Shown one piece after another: positions 54,244 to 63,582 of a stretch of 64,000 bases of DNA. Under the pieces are notes generated by a model. That model was not told the DNA's origin and did not search any database. It was given only the letters and a program-made list of their open reading frames with translations. Origin of the DNA: Streptomyces sp. CB02980 (GTDB taxonomy: Bacteria > Actinomycetota > Actinomycetes > Streptomycetales > Streptomycetaceae); contig NZ_JACSCH020000008.1 in NCBI RefSeq assembly GCF_014451325.2, forward strand, positions 304,721-368,720, read 5' to 3'. Within the stretch, counting starts at the first letter, position 1. Every line of letters starts with the position of its first letter. The translations under genes and the position numbers were made by a program.

Positions 54244-57200
54244 GAGGGGCCACCACCCTCCGGCCGCCAGAGGGGCTGCTCGGGCCGGTGCCCGTCGCCG
54301 GTGCTTCGCGGCCTGGCCGTGACCACCGGTCCGGCGTCCGGCGCGGCGGAACCGCCGTCGCCTTCATGCCCGTCGCCGTCTGCCCATCCGTCGTCGCCTC
54401 CGTGCCCGTCGTCGTCCCGGCGCCCGTCGGCCGCGCCCGTCGGCCGCACCGCCGTCACCAGCGCGGCGGACAGGGCCACCAGCGTGAGCACCTGCGCGAA
54501 GCCGCTGAACGCGCCGGCCCCGTCGGCGACCGGATCCCCGGCGCCCAGGGCGGCGACGACGCCGGCGCCGCCCATCGCCACCGCCGCTGTCGGCACCAGC
54601 ACACCAGGCCGGAACCGTGCCGCCACGGCGAGCAGGGGCACGACCAGGGCCAGCGGCCCCGCCGCCACCGCGACGACCGTGGTCAGCACCAGTGTTCCGA
54701 GCAGCATCCCCGGGGCCGCCGGTTCGGGCAGCCTCTCGTCGGTGTCACCGTCGTCGCGCCGACGGCCCACGAAGGCCAGGGCGGCGAGGGCGACGAGCGC
54801 GAGCGCACCGCCGACCAGGGCTGTCCGGTACGAACCTGAGGGCTCGAACTCCATGGTCACCGTGCCGGAGGCGCCGGCCGGGATCACCCAGGCCTGCTGC
54901 CAGCCGTCGAGGCGCACCGGCTCAAGGCCTGTGCCGTCCAGGGTGGCCTTCCATCCGTCGTTGGCGTTCTCGTAGGTCCGCAGGTAGACGGCCTCGCCCG
55001 TGCCCGCCGACACCGAGACGGTCCGGCTGTCGTCGGCCCACCTGGTGACGGTGGCCTCACGGCCCGCCGCTCCGTCCACGGCCCGCGGGGTGCCGAGGGT
55101 CAGCGTGACGTCGGTGATCGCCAGCGGGCCGGCGTCACTCGCCTCCACCTCATGATCGCCGGACGGAAGCTCCAGGGTGCCGTCCTTCTCCTCGCCCGCG
55201 CAGAGGGTGACGGTGACGGGGCGTCGCTCGGTGAGGTCCCGGACGAGCCCGGAGGCCTTCGTCTTGTGCAGGACACCGCCCACGGCGAGGTCCGGGCCCC
55301 CACCGCACGGCAGCGAGAAACGGGCGGACGGCTTCGGCCGCGGCACCCGCAGGTCGGCCAGCGCGGGAACGTGCACCTCGCTCAGCCCGACGGGCAGCTG
55401 CAACTGCGCGTTCGCCACCGGGTTGTGAACGGTGAGCGGCGCGACCCTGGTGATGGTGATGTCGAGCCGGTTCGTCTCGATCGCCGGGAAGCGGACCCGC
55501 CCGTTCTCGTCCACGTCGGCCACCGCGGCGCCGTGCGGGGAGCCGATCATCACCTGCTCGGGCCGGGTGGACACCCCGCCCGCCGGCGCGAGGATGATCT
55601 CGTCGATCTTCTTCATCGCGGGCCAGCTCAGGTGGACGACCGGCCGGTCGCCGGCGATCCAGGCGGTCGTCAGGTCGCCGTCGACCAGGTTGCGGGCGCC
55701 GAGTGACGTGCCGTTGCGGCTGATGGAGTCCACGGCGGCCGTCAGCCGGTTCTTCGATCCGGGAGCCGAACGGTCGAGCAGTTCGTCCAGCGCGCCGCCG
55801 GGTACGGCGACGGCCCGCGCGGACACCCGGTACTCGCCCGACTCCTCGGTGCTGAACTGCCGGTGCAGTCCCACCTCGGCCGAGGCGGGCGACAGGCCGC
55901 CCGCGTCGGTACCGCGGTGCAGGGAGTACACGGTCGCCTCCGCGTCGGTGTTCTCCGCGTCGGCGGGCAGCTCCAGCAGGCGCGTCACCTGCACGTCCGG
56001 GATCGACACCTCGGAGAATCCGGCGCCGGAGAGTCCCGGGCGCGCCTGCTGCGAGGCGAGGACGGTGATCTTCATCCAGGAGGCCTCGCCGACGGGAGCC
56101 TTGACGGTCTGGGGCAGGCCGTCCGTCCGCAGGGGGCTGTCGGCCGAACCGCGGTCGGTCTCGATCCGCACCTGGGTGGGCGCCGCGCGCATGGCGTCGC
56201 CCGGCAGGGGCGTCAGCTGGAGGGAGGCCGGGATGTCGGTCGGCCGGGAGAAGTCCACCCGGAGCCACTGTCCGACCGGCTCGCCCGGGCTGCCCTCGGC
56301 CCACGCGGTGTCCGGGTTGCCGTCGAAGGCGTTCACCGGGTCGTACTGCGGCAGGTGGAACAGCCAGTTGCCGCTGCTGGAGGCCGTCACGGCCTGGGCG
56401 CCGCGCAGCACCGCCGTCGTCTGGTGACCGGTGCCCTCCGACGGCAGGATCTGCTTGGGCTTCTCGCCCGGGTTCTGCAGGCTGCCGGAGTGATTGCGCT
56501 CGTCCGCGGTGTAGGTGTACGAGGTGTTGTTGTTGACCAGACCGAACCGGGTGTCGGCCCGGCGCAGCCCGTCCGCGACCGCCTTCACCGGTGCGACGAG
56601 GCCCTGGGGAAGCGTGTCCCCGGCCAGTACGGCCGGACGGCCGGTCATCGAGGGCTCGGCGGACAGCTGGAGCAGCGCCTCGGGTCCGCCGCTGACCACG
56701 GCCGTGTCGGCCACGGCCGAGACACCGACCCTGCCGGGCCGCCCGGCGTCCTGCGGCTGGTAGATCTCCACGGCCTGGAGCCGCGGGTAGAGCCCCTGCA
56801 CCTGGAGCGGGGTGCCGGCGGAGATGCGTCCGCCGGTGACCAGCGGGCCGAATCCGGTGACCTTGCGGTAGCCGGACGACTCCAGGGTCCGCTTCACCGT
56901 CTGCGGCGGGACGTAGCCGATCTGGTCGGGGTCGAGGTCGTTGCGGACGACCACCTCGTGCATGCCGGCCCGGGCAAGGTACGCCCGGAGGCCCGGGACT
57001 TCGGCGCCGGACAGCAGCGCCTGCTCGACGGCGTCCGTCATGCGGCGTGCTCCGGGGGTGCCGAAGGGGACGAAGTCACGCTGTGCCCAGGGAGTCTCGG
57101 CCAGCACGTCGAACGGCTGGTCGATGGGGGAGCCCCAGGTGTAGATGCCGTGCGCCGTCGCGGGGACGATCAGGGCCCTGCTGTCCCGGGCGTTGTCCTT

Positions 57201-58559
57201 GAGCCAGTCGGCGGCCTTCTCCCAGTGGGTGGGCAGCTTGGTGAACGCCCCGGGCTGGAGGATCGAGCCGTTGACGTAAGGGAGCGCCAGACCGGGCAGT
57301 ACGAGCACGGCCGCGGTCGTGGGCACCCAGCGGCGACCGCGGAGTGCGTGGGAGCCCCTGCTCTCGGACAGCACGGCCGTCAGATGGGCGAGTCCGAGGA
57401 CGAGCGCGAGGGCCAGTCCCGGCTGGAACTTGTAGATGTTGCGGAACGGCTTCAACGGCCCGTTCAGCCAGTCCTGGACGGCGCCGTGGAAGGGACCGCC
57501 GAAGGATCCGGCGTACCCGGCGAGCGCGATCAGGACGACGGCCAGGACGGTCAGGAGCAGCCAGCGGCGCTCCGGCAGGTCCCGCCGTGCCAGGCCGGCG
57601 AGGCCGAGCGCCGCGGCGAACGCCGAGCCGAGGACGGTGACGACGGAGGTCGCGACGGTCCAGCCGGCGGGCAGCCATGCCTCACCGAAGTTCAGATAGG
57701 CCACCCAGTTGCCGGCGCCGCGCAGCAGCTCGGTCGCGGACATGGTGGCGGTGGTGGTGTCGGCCTGCTCGACGTACGGCATGAAGTTCTCGCCGTACGC
57801 GCCGAGCAGGAGCAGCGGCACCACCCACCACACGGTGGCAAGCACGACGCCCGGTATCCACCAGCCGAGCAGCGCGCGCCGGCGCCGGCCGGGCGGGCGG
57901 CTGAGGAGGTACAGGCCCACGGGCAGCAGCGCGGCCAGGGTCGAGGCGGCGTTCACGCCGCCCATGAAGGGGATCAGCAGGGCCGACCGTGCGGCGGCCT
58001 TCCGGGGGCTGTACGCCGTGGAGGTCAGCGGCAGCAGCACCCAGGGCAGCAGGGCACCGGGCAGCGCGGCGGCGGAGGTCGAGCCGATGACGATCGTGAA
58101 GGTGGGCCACAGTGCGTAGGCCACGGCACCGACGACCCGGGACGCGGGCGTCCCCACGCGCAGCCGCTCGGCGAGCCGGAGCGTGCCCCAGAAGGCGGCG
58201 GTCACGATGATCGAGAGCCAGAGCCGTTCGGCCAGCCAGACCGGCACCTGCAGCAGGTCCATGAGCCCGTAGTAAGGGAGTGCGGGGAAGGCATAGCCGA
58301 CGTACTGGTTCGCGATGCCGCCGAGGCCGACGTTCCCGTTCCACAGCGACCCGAGGTCGCCGAGGAAGCGCCAGGGGTCGAGGGCGACGCCGAGTTTGGT
58401 CTCGAACGTCATCTTCCCCGGTGACACCGCGAGGAACGCCACCAGGACGAGGGCCCAGAAGCCGAACAGCAGGCGGCGTCCGCGCGGTTCGCCGGACGCC
58501 TTCGTCGGCGTCGGGCCGGGCTGCGGCACCCAGGTGGGCGCCTGGACCGTAGTGGTCAT
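54240..58559 (-). CDS. AftD-like alpha-(1-3)-arabinofuranosyltransferase (DUF3367)
   Basis: A 1439-residue protein. Residues 20-470 are a GT-C membrane domain with about 11 helices; the first loop has FETKLGVALDPWRFL and GGIANQYVGYAFP, conserved in mycobacterial AftD. A large external part contains two discoidin-like (F5/8C) sugar-binding units, near 750 (NPDTAWAEG) and 963 (DLTTAWIAG). Four helices close the C-terminus (1250-1375). AftD adds branching arabinofuranose to arabinogalactan and lipoarabinomannan; Streptomyces lack those polymers, so the true acceptor is unknown. It follows the upstream methyltransferase by 22 bp and overlaps the acyltransferase by 4 bp. Confidence 0.92.
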   Translation of the reverse strand: MTTTVQAPTWVPQPGPTPTKASGEPRGRRLLFGFWALVLVAFLAVSPGKMTFETKLGVALDPWRFLGDLGSLWNGNVGLGGIANQYVGYAFPALPYYGLMDLLQVPVWLAERLWLSIIVTAAFWGTLRLAERLRVGTPASRVVGAVAYALWPTFTIVIGSTSAAALPGALLPWVLLPLTSTAYSPRKAAARSALLIPFMGGVNAASTLAALLPVGLYLLSRPPGRRRRALLGWWIPGVVLATVWWVVPLLLLGAYGENFMPYVEQADTTTATMSATELLRGAGNWVAYLNFGEAWLPAGWTVATSVVTVLGSAFAAALGLAGLARRDLPERRWLLLTVLAVVLIALAGYAGSFGGPFHGAVQDWLNGPLKPFRNIYKFQPGLALALVLGLAHLTAVLSESRGSHALRGRRWVPTTAAVLVLPGLALPYVNGSILQPGAFTKLPTHWEKAADWLKDNARDSRALIVPATAHGIYTWGSPIDQPFDVLAETPWAQRDFVPFGTPGARRMTDAVEQALLSGAEVPGLRAYLARAGMHEVVVRNDLDPDQIGYVPPQTVKRTLESSGYRKVTGFGPLVTGGRISAGTPLQVQGLYPRLQAVEIYQPQDAGRPGRVGVSAVADTAVVSGGPEALLQLSAEPSMTGRPAVLAGDTLPQGLVAPVKAVADGLRRADTRFGLVNNNTSYTYTADERNHSGSLQNPGEKPKQILPSEGTGHQTTAVLRGAQAVTASSSGNWLFHLPQYDPVNAFDGNPDTAWAEGSPGEPVGQWLRVDFSRPTDIPASLQLTPLPGDAMRAAPTQVRIETDRGSADSPLRTDGLPQTVKAPVGEASWMKITVLASQQARPGLSGAGFSEVSIPDVQVTRLLELPADAENTDAEATVYSLHRGTDAGGLSPASAEVGLHRQFSTEESGEYRVSARAVAVPGGALDELLDRSAPGSKNRLTAAVDSISRNGTSLGARNLVDGDLTTAWIAGDRPVVHLSWPAMKKIDEIILAPAGGVSTRPEQVMIGSPHGAAVADVDENGRVRFPAIETNRLDITITRVAPLTVHNPVANAQLQLPVGLSEVHVPALADLRVPRPKPSARFSLPCGGGPDLAVGGVLHKTKASGLVRDLTERRPVTVTLCAGEEKDGTLELPSGDHEVEASDAGPLAITDVTLTLGTPRAVDGAAGREATVTRWADDSRTVSVSAGTGEAVYLRTYENANDGWKATLDGTGLEPVRLDGWQQAWVIPAGASGTVTMEFEPSGSYRTALVGGALALVALAALAFVGRRRDDGDTDERLPEPAAPGMLLGTLVLTTVVAVAAGPLALVVPLLAVAARFRPGVLVPTAAVAMGGAGVVAALGAGDPVADGAGAFSGFAQVLTLVALSAALVTAVRPTGAADGRRDDDGHGGDDGWADGDGHEGDGGSAAPDAGPVVTARPRSTGDGHRPEQPLWRPEGGGPS

Positions 58560-58581
58560 GACCGTTCCTCGCTTCGCATGC

Positions 58582-59403
58582 TCATGGGCTTCGCCTGAGA
58601 ATCAGCAGCAGATTCCAGGTGGCGATCTCGCGGAGTCCCGGCACCCGGGTGATCGTGCTCGCGAGGAACGGCCAGTAGCGTGACCGCGCGGTCACGACCT
58701 GCACGTCGTCGCGACCGCGGACGTGCCGCAGGGTGGAACCGATGTGGACGGGGAAGAGGTTCTCCCCGAGCGTGTGCTTGGCCGCGCGGCCGGTGCGGCG
58801 TTCGTAGCGTGCGCGGGCCCGCTCCGCGCCGAGGTAGTGCCACGGCGCGGTCTCGTGACCTCCCCAGGGCGAGAGCCAGTTGGTGAACGACAGGTAGATC
58901 AGCCCGCCGGGGCGGGTGACCCGCGCCATCTCGCTGATGAACGTCTGCGGATCCGATACGTGCTCGAGCACGTTGGACGAGAAGCACACGTCCGCGACGC
59001 CGTCGGCGAGCGGCAGCAGGTATCCGTCGGCGAGGACCGCGTCCTCGGTGGTACGGCCGCGGGCGTTCAGCTCCCGCGGGTCGGGCTCGAAGAGGTAGCC
59101 CTCTGCGCCCCGGCGGCGGAACTCCTCGGTGAAGTGGCCGCTGCCGCCGCCGACGTCGACGACGATCTTGCCGGTCAGGTCGACATGGCGTGCCACCTGG
59201 GCGACCGAGTCACGGGCTAGCAGGGTGTAGCACCGCTCGGGATCGTCGGGTTCGCGCATGAACGCTCGGAAGAGGGCGGCCGACCGTCTCAACGACGGGT
59301 CCTTGAAGCCGTGTTCGGCGGTGCTCACCGATGGGTCCTCGAAGCCGTGTGCGGTGTCGCCGGCCGATGGAGCTCTGGGCTCGCGTTCGGTGGTCTCAGC
59401 CAT
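58582..59403 (-). CDS. SAM-dependent methyltransferase (operon copy 2)
   Basis: A 273-residue methyltransferase with motif I IVVDVGGGSGHFTEEF, the acidic strand-2 end YLFEPDPREL, motif IV ADVCFSSNVLEHVSDPQTF and VTRPGGLIYLSFTNW. The HETAPWHYLGAERARARYERRTG segment occurs in methyltransferases of polysaccharide loci. The first 45 residues hold a duplicated HGFEDPS/HGFKDPS phrase from a DNA repeat. AGGAG lies 7 nt before the ATG. It overlaps the upstream GT4 gene by 8 bp and belongs to the glycan operon. Confidence 0.9.
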   Translation of the reverse strand: MAETTEREPRAPSAGDTAHGFEDPSVSTAEHGFKDPSLRRSAALFRAFMREPDDPERCYTLLARDSVAQVARHVDLTGKIVVDVGGGSGHFTEEFRRRGAEGYLFEPDPRELNARGRTTEDAVLADGYLLPLADGVADVCFSSNVLEHVSDPQTFISEMARVTRPGGLIYLSFTNWLSPWGGHETAPWHYLGAERARARYERRTGRAAKHTLGENLFPVHIGSTLRHVRGRDDVQVVTARSRYWPFLASTITRVPGLREIATWNLLLILRRSP

Positions 59404-60622
59404 GGACGCTCCTGCCGCGTCCGGGGGACGCCGTGCGGGCCACGGCCTCGGCGGCGACCGCCTGGAACTGGCGGACCGTCGCGCTCCAGCGGAAGCGCTT
59501 GGCGCGCAGCACCGCGGCACGCCCCATGGCCGCGCGCCGGTCGGCACTCAGGGACAGGGCGCACCACGCGGCGGCGAACGAACTCTCGCCCCGGGCGAGC
59601 ACCCCGGTCTCCCCGTCCTCGACGCTGTCGCGCAGGCCGGGTATGTCGAATCCGATCGCGGGGGTGGCCCGCGCGGCCGCCTCGGTGACGACCAGGCCCC
59701 AGCCCTCGACGAGGGAGGGGTGCAGCAGCAGCCACGCCTCGCACATCAGCCGGTGCTTCTCGGCTTCCGATACCCGGCCGGCGAACGTCACGGAAGGGCC
59801 GGCCATGTCTTCGAGCCGCTCCCGCTCGGGGCCGTCCCCCACGATGACGAGCCGGCCGCCGGTGACGGGGCGCACCCGCTCCCACAGCCGTAGGAGCAGG
59901 TCGACGCGCTTGTACTCCACCAGTCTGCCGACGGCCAGGAACAGCGGTTCCTTCGCTTCGGGCAGCAGTGGGGCGGGCTCTTCGACGCCGTTGTTGACGA
60001 TCCGGATGCGGTCGGGTGCCACGCCGATGGCGCGCAGCTCGGCGGCGGTCGAATCGGAGACGGCCACCATCAGGTTGTCGCGATGGGTGCCGGCCAGTGC
60101 CCAGTGCTCCAGTCTGCGTCCGAGCCGTGCCGCCGGGCCCGGGTAACGCATCTGCCAGAGATCGGTGTGTACGTGGTTGACCAGGCACAACGTGGGCCCG
60201 CGGTGCCACAGCGGCGCCAGGTACGGCATGCCGTTGCACACTTCGACCAGCAGGTCGCAGTTGCCGACCTCGCGGGCGACGGTCGACCTGGCGTGCAGGA
60301 AGTGACTCGCGTCGCCTCCTGCGGATACCACCCGGTAGTCGCGTGCGGCGGCCGGGCCTCCGCACACGAGCGTGACGTCGTGGCCGTCGGCGGTCAGACC
60401 GTCGGCTATCCGGTCGATGAGCAGTTCCGATCCGCCGGCGGCCCGGTTGGCCAGGTCGCGGCGGGCGAGGAAGGTGATCCGACGCGGCACGGGCGCCCCG
60501 GGGGACGCGGTGTGCGGGTCGAGGGCGAGCGAGTCGGTGACGTGGCTGCCCGTGCGTGCTTGAGGGGGGACGGAACGGGAGTCCTTCTGGCCGGGGGCCA
60601 GAGCGGACGAGCGCTGGGGCAT
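59396..60622 (-). CDS. GT4-family glycosyltransferase
   Basis: A 408-residue GT-B enzyme: N-terminal acceptor domain (ITFLARRDLANRAAGGSELLIDRIADGL), then VAVSDSTAAELRAIGV, VGRLVEYKRVDLLLRLWERV and the nucleotide-sugar site HPSLVEGWGLVVTEAAA. It is a retaining glycosyltransferase, probably using a UDP- or GDP-sugar in the cytoplasm, and may start or extend the glycan of this operon. GGAG lies 7 nt before the ATG at 60622. A 308-bp region with a 16-bp repeat separates it from the DUF3068 gene, so it may have its own promoter. Confidence 0.92.
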   Translation of the reverse strand: MPQRSSALAPGQKDSRSVPPQARTGSHVTDSLALDPHTASPGAPVPRRITFLARRDLANRAAGGSELLIDRIADGLTADGHDVTLVCGGPAAARDYRVVSAGGDASHFLHARSTVAREVGNCDLLVEVCNGMPYLAPLWHRGPTLCLVNHVHTDLWQMRYPGPAARLGRRLEHWALAGTHRDNLMVAVSDSTAAELRAIGVAPDRIRIVNNGVEEPAPLLPEAKEPLFLAVGRLVEYKRVDLLLRLWERVRPVTGGRLVIVGDGPERERLEDMAGPSVTFAGRVSEAEKHRLMCEAWLLLHPSLVEGWGLVVTEAAARATPAIGFDIPGLRDSVEDGETGVLARGESSFAAAWCALSLSADRRAAMGRAAVLRAKRFRWSATVRQFQAVAAEAVARTASPGRGRSVHG

Positions 60623-60930
60623 AGAGGTGCTCCAACTCGGCGGCTGCGGGTGGGATGCGCAGGGGGATACGCACATGAGGGTGTGCCGGGCTTCCGGGGA
60701 TGAAGCGCTGGGCTGGCTCGTACGGAGTGCTGCGGATACGGGTACTGCGCGGTACGGGTACTGCGGGGTACGGGTACTGCGGACACCGCGGTGGCAGGCA
60801 GCCGAGGGTGGCGGCCGGTTCAAGTGGACACGTTGGCCTTACCGCGGGGTAACATCAGTGTTCGTTCAAGCATTCGTTCCGGCTACTCACGCTGATGACA
60901 ATTTCGGGACTTTGGGCGGGCCCGTTTTAC
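60623..60930. repeat. 16-bp repeat array and regulatory region before the glycan operon
   Basis: TACGGGTACTGC recurs with exact 16-bp spacing at 60737-60748, 60753-60764 and 60769-60780, with a degenerate copy at 60721-60733. A CATCAG/CTGATG inverted repeat lies at 60853-60897, and GGAAC on the minus strand at 60880-60876 is a weak ECF-sigma -35 candidate. The 308-bp gap holds no supported gene. Confidence 0.65.
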
Positions 60931-61887
60931 TCACTCTGTTGAGTGTTCGCCCCGCCGGGGACCGCGGATCAGCAGCACGGCGCCGGCGACCGCCAGCAGA
61001 CCGCCCGCCACTCCGCCCACGAGCGGCGCGGTCTCGCCGAGCAGCTCCAGCCGGCCGCTGTCGTCGGAGGCCAGCGCCACCTGCTTGCGCCGGGTCGCGT
61101 CCGTGAACTCCAACCCCTCGCTGGCCAGCAGGGTGACCGCGTCCTTCTTCGACCCCGGGGCCCGCAGCGTCTTCTTCGGCGCGATCAGCGCGTTCATGAT
61201 CCGGCCCGTGCGCTGGTCCACGGTCAGCTCGATCCTCGCGTTGGAGTACCACTCCTCCGCCAGGATCTGTCCACCCTTCGAGCTGCCCACCAGCACGCCG
61301 GGCACCAGACGGGTGCCGGTCGGGGTGGCCTCGACCTTGCCGACGAAGCGGTAGCCCTCGCGCCCGTTGACCTTCGCGACCTTCTCGAAATCCAGCGGCA
61401 CGGTGGCACCCAGGGTGCTGTCCCACCAGGAGTAGGCGCGCTTCTCGACGTCGAACGGGAACTTCAGATAGGCCTCGCCCTCGAACTCGGGCTTCTCCTC
61501 GCAGCAGCGCACCGGCAGGTTCGTCCGGCGGTCGGTCACCCAGCGTTCGGTGGTCCACTGCAGAGATTTGCGCGGGTCGCCCAGCGCGAGCGTCTTCGGC
61601 GAGTCGATCTGGGTCGACACGTCCCAGATCGCGTTTCCGCTGTGCTCGCCGGCGGCGACGTCCCCCAGGACGCGACGGGTGATCGTGAGCGTCTGGCCGT
61701 CCACCGCGGAGACGGAACCGGTGTCGAAGTAGCTGCCCTGACCACTGAAGACCGTCGTGGAGTCCACATCGGTCGGTGTGCGCTTGGCGCGCGGTTCCAC
61801 GTACCAGACCAGCAGCTGGGTGAGCACCAGCAGGAAGACTCCGACACCCAGCAGAATCAGGGACAAAGGTGATATTGAACGACGCAT
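60931..61887 (-). CDS. DUF3068 envelope protein
   Basis: A 318-residue protein with an N-terminal membrane anchor (LILLGVGVFLLVLTQLLVWYV) and a C-terminal helix (GGVAGGLLAVAGAVLLI) around a large external beta-rich domain. It has an adjacent Cys pair (C128-C129, PVRCCEEKPEF) and DSTLGATVPLDFEKVAKVNGREGYRF. This is the DUF3068 (PorA-associated in mycolic-acid bacteria) family, unknown in function but tied to the actinobacterial envelope. The ATG at 61887 has GGAG at 7 nt. A consensus-like promoter lies 129-157 bp upstream. It precedes the glycan operon and probably acts with it. Confidence 0.88.
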   Translation of the reverse strand: MRRSISPLSLILLGVGVFLLVLTQLLVWYVEPRAKRTPTDVDSTTVFSGQGSYFDTGSVSAVDGQTLTITRRVLGDVAAGEHSGNAIWDVSTQIDSPKTLALGDPRKSLQWTTERWVTDRRTNLPVRCCEEKPEFEGEAYLKFPFDVEKRAYSWWDSTLGATVPLDFEKVAKVNGREGYRFVGKVEATPTGTRLVPGVLVGSSKGGQILAEEWYSNARIELTVDQRTGRIMNALIAPKKTLRAPGSKKDAVTLLASEGLEFTDATRRKQVALASDDSGRLELLGETAPLVGGVAGGLLAVAGAVLLIRGPRRGEHSTE

Positions 61888-62015
61888 ACGGGTACTCCAA
61901 TACGGGCGCGACGTGCGAGAGGGCTCGTGGGCCGTGCGGGGAGAAGGCGCACACACGGGGTGCAGCCTGACCGGGGCGAGAATGCGTACCCGGGAGTAAC
62001 AGTCCTGTGGCGGCG

Positions 62016-62044
62016 AAATTAGGCGGCTCTTGACCACCTGTCAA
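62016..62044 (-). promoter_or_regulatory. Near-consensus housekeeping promoter for the DUF3068 gene
   Basis: Minus strand TTGACA (62044-62039) and TAATTT (62021-62016) are separated by exactly 17 bp. The -35 is perfect and the -10 differs from TATAAT at two places. Transcription should start near 62009, giving a 5' leader of about 120 nt before the DUF3068 ATG. It is the best promoter match in the window. Confidence 0.85.
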
Positions 62045-62101
62045 TGCGCCTCTCATACTGGCGGCGCCGGACCGGGCCGGCGCGCTGGGTGACAGACCTC
62101 G

Positions 62102-62308
62102 ATGACCGAGAGGCCGATCATCCCCATGCCCAGACTGCTTGCCGCGTTCCTGACCTGCGTCGCCGCCGCCCTCCTGGCCGCGGGCGCCGCCTTCGGAATC
62201 GTCACCGCTCTCGACGCCACACCCGAGCAGCAGAATGTGCCGCTCGTCACGTTCCCCGAACCGCCCACGGACGACACATCCAGCACGGCCGGCTCCGGTG
62301 CGGGCTAG
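62102..62308 (+). CDS. Small single-TM protein (68 aa)
   Basis: A 68-residue protein with one membrane helix (LLAAFLTCVAAALLAAGAAFGIVTAL, about 12-37) and a short acidic, Pro/Thr/Ser-rich outer tail. The ATG at 62102 is used; an in-frame ATG at 62126 is possible. Its TAG is inside the -10-like TAGGTT before the PucR gene. It is divergent from DUF3068. The family is not recognised, though small TM genes beside DUF3068 would be worth comparing. Confidence 0.6.
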   Translation: MTERPIIPMPRLLAAFLTCVAAALLAAGAAFGIVTALDATPEQQNVPLVTFPEPPTDDTSSTAGSGAG

Positions 62309-62316
62309 GTTGGAAC

Positions 62317-63582
62317 ATGCGGCCCGCAGACCGAGCGCGTACGGACCGGACGCACAGGAGCGGTGTGGTGGAAGCGTCGTCAGCGTGGCACGACGTGCCA
62401 CGAGAACGGATTCAACAGTTCGCCGACCGCGCTTTGGAGCAGGTTCCCGAACTCGCTCAGGACATCCTCGCCGAGATCCGGCGGGAGTATCCGGGCCTGG
62501 TCCTCCTCCCCGACGAGTCCGGAGAACCGAAGGCCCTCGTGGCCATCCGGCATGCCCTCGAGCTCTTCGTGGAACAGATGACCACGGGGTCGGATCGGCC
62601 GCGCGCCCTCCCGGAGCTGTTCCGGGACTTCGGCCGCGGCGAGGTCTCCCAAGGGCGCAGCCTGGACTCCTTGCAGGGGATCTACCGGCTGGGCGTCCGC
62701 CTCTCCTGGCGGCGCATGGCGGAGGTCGGCCAGCAGGTCGACATCCCGCCTTCGGCCATGTATGAACTGGCCGAGTCGGCGTTCGAGTACCTCGACGTCA
62801 TGGTGGCCCAGTCGGTACGCGGCTACGCCGAAGCCGTCGCCCGCCAGGCGGGGGAGCGCCTGCGCCTGCAACGGCTGCTCGTCGATCTCCTGCTCACCGA
62901 ACACCGCACGGATCCGACCGCGCTGCTCGCCGACCGCGCGGCCGACCTGGGCTGGCAGCTGCCCGGGAAGGTGGCGGTGGCGGTGCTGCTCCGCCCAGCC
63001 CAGGAGGCCGTCGCCCCGGCCGTGGGCGACGAGATGCTGCTCGACGTGGAGGGCACGCAGCCGCGACTGGTCGTACCGGATCCGGACGCCCCCGGACGCG
63101 CGGAGCTGCTGGACCGGGCGGTGACCGGCTGGTCCGGGGCGATCGGCCCGTCGGTCCCCCTGGCGGAGGCCGTCACGTCACTGCGCTGGGCGGAGGCCGC
63201 CGTCGGGATGATCCAGCAGGGGCTGCTGCCACGAGGGCGGCTCCTGCACTGCGGCGAGCACGTCGAAGCTCTGGTGCTCCTGCCCGCGGGTGAGCTGATC
63301 GACGATCTGGCGCGGCGGCGGCTGGCGCAGCTGGACGAGGCCGGCGGCCCGGCGCACGCCCAACGGCTCGCCGAGACGCTGCTGGCCTGGCTGGAGACGC
63401 GGGGTGGTGCTCCCGAGGTGGCCGCCCGGCTCGGAGTCCACCCGCAGACCGTGCGCTACCGCCTGAGGCAGCTCCGCGAGTTGTGGGGCGACGACCTGGA
63501 CGACCCGGACCGCCGCTTCGAGCTGGAGCTGGCACTCCGCACCCGGCGGCTGCGAGGGGAGCTGGCCCCACCACCCGACTGA
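62317..63582 (+). CDS. PucR-family transcriptional regulator
   Basis: A 421-residue regulator. The N-terminal half is helical (QQFADRALEQVPELAQDILAEIR, LPELFRDFGRGEVSQGRSLDSLQGIYRLG in order, WRRMAEVGQQ); the middle is a CdaR GGDEF-like domain; the C-terminus is the PucR HTH_30 domain (VAARLGVHPQTVRYRLRQLREL). TAGGTT sits 5 nt before the ATG at 62317; alternatively GTG at 62368 has AGGAG at 7 nt. It may regulate the envelope operon behind it, but that is only proximity. Confidence 0.88.
   Translation: MRPADRARTDRTHRSGVVEASSAWHDVPRERIQQFADRALEQVPELAQDILAEIRREYPGLVLLPDESGEPKALVAIRHALELFVEQMTTGSDRPRALPELFRDFGRGEVSQGRSLDSLQGIYRLGVRLSWRRMAEVGQQVDIPPSAMYELAESAFEYLDVMVAQSVRGYAEAVARQAGERLRLQRLLVDLLLTEHRTDPTALLADRAADLGWQLPGKVAVAVLLRPAQEAVAPAVGDEMLLDVEGTQPRLVVPDPDAPGRAELLDRAVTGWSGAIGPSVPLAEAVTSLRWAEAAVGMIQQGLLPRGRLLHCGEHVEALVLLPAGELIDDLARRRLAQLDEAGGPAHAQRLAETLLAWLETRGGAPEVAARLGVHPQTVRYRLRQLRELWGDDLDDPDRRFELELALRTRRLRGELAPPPD

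Noticed and set aside
54900..58424. Long plus-strand frames opposite the AftD-like gene
   Set aside because: Low-complexity products; the minus-strand protein has membrane helices, sugar-binding units and 4-bp operon overlaps.
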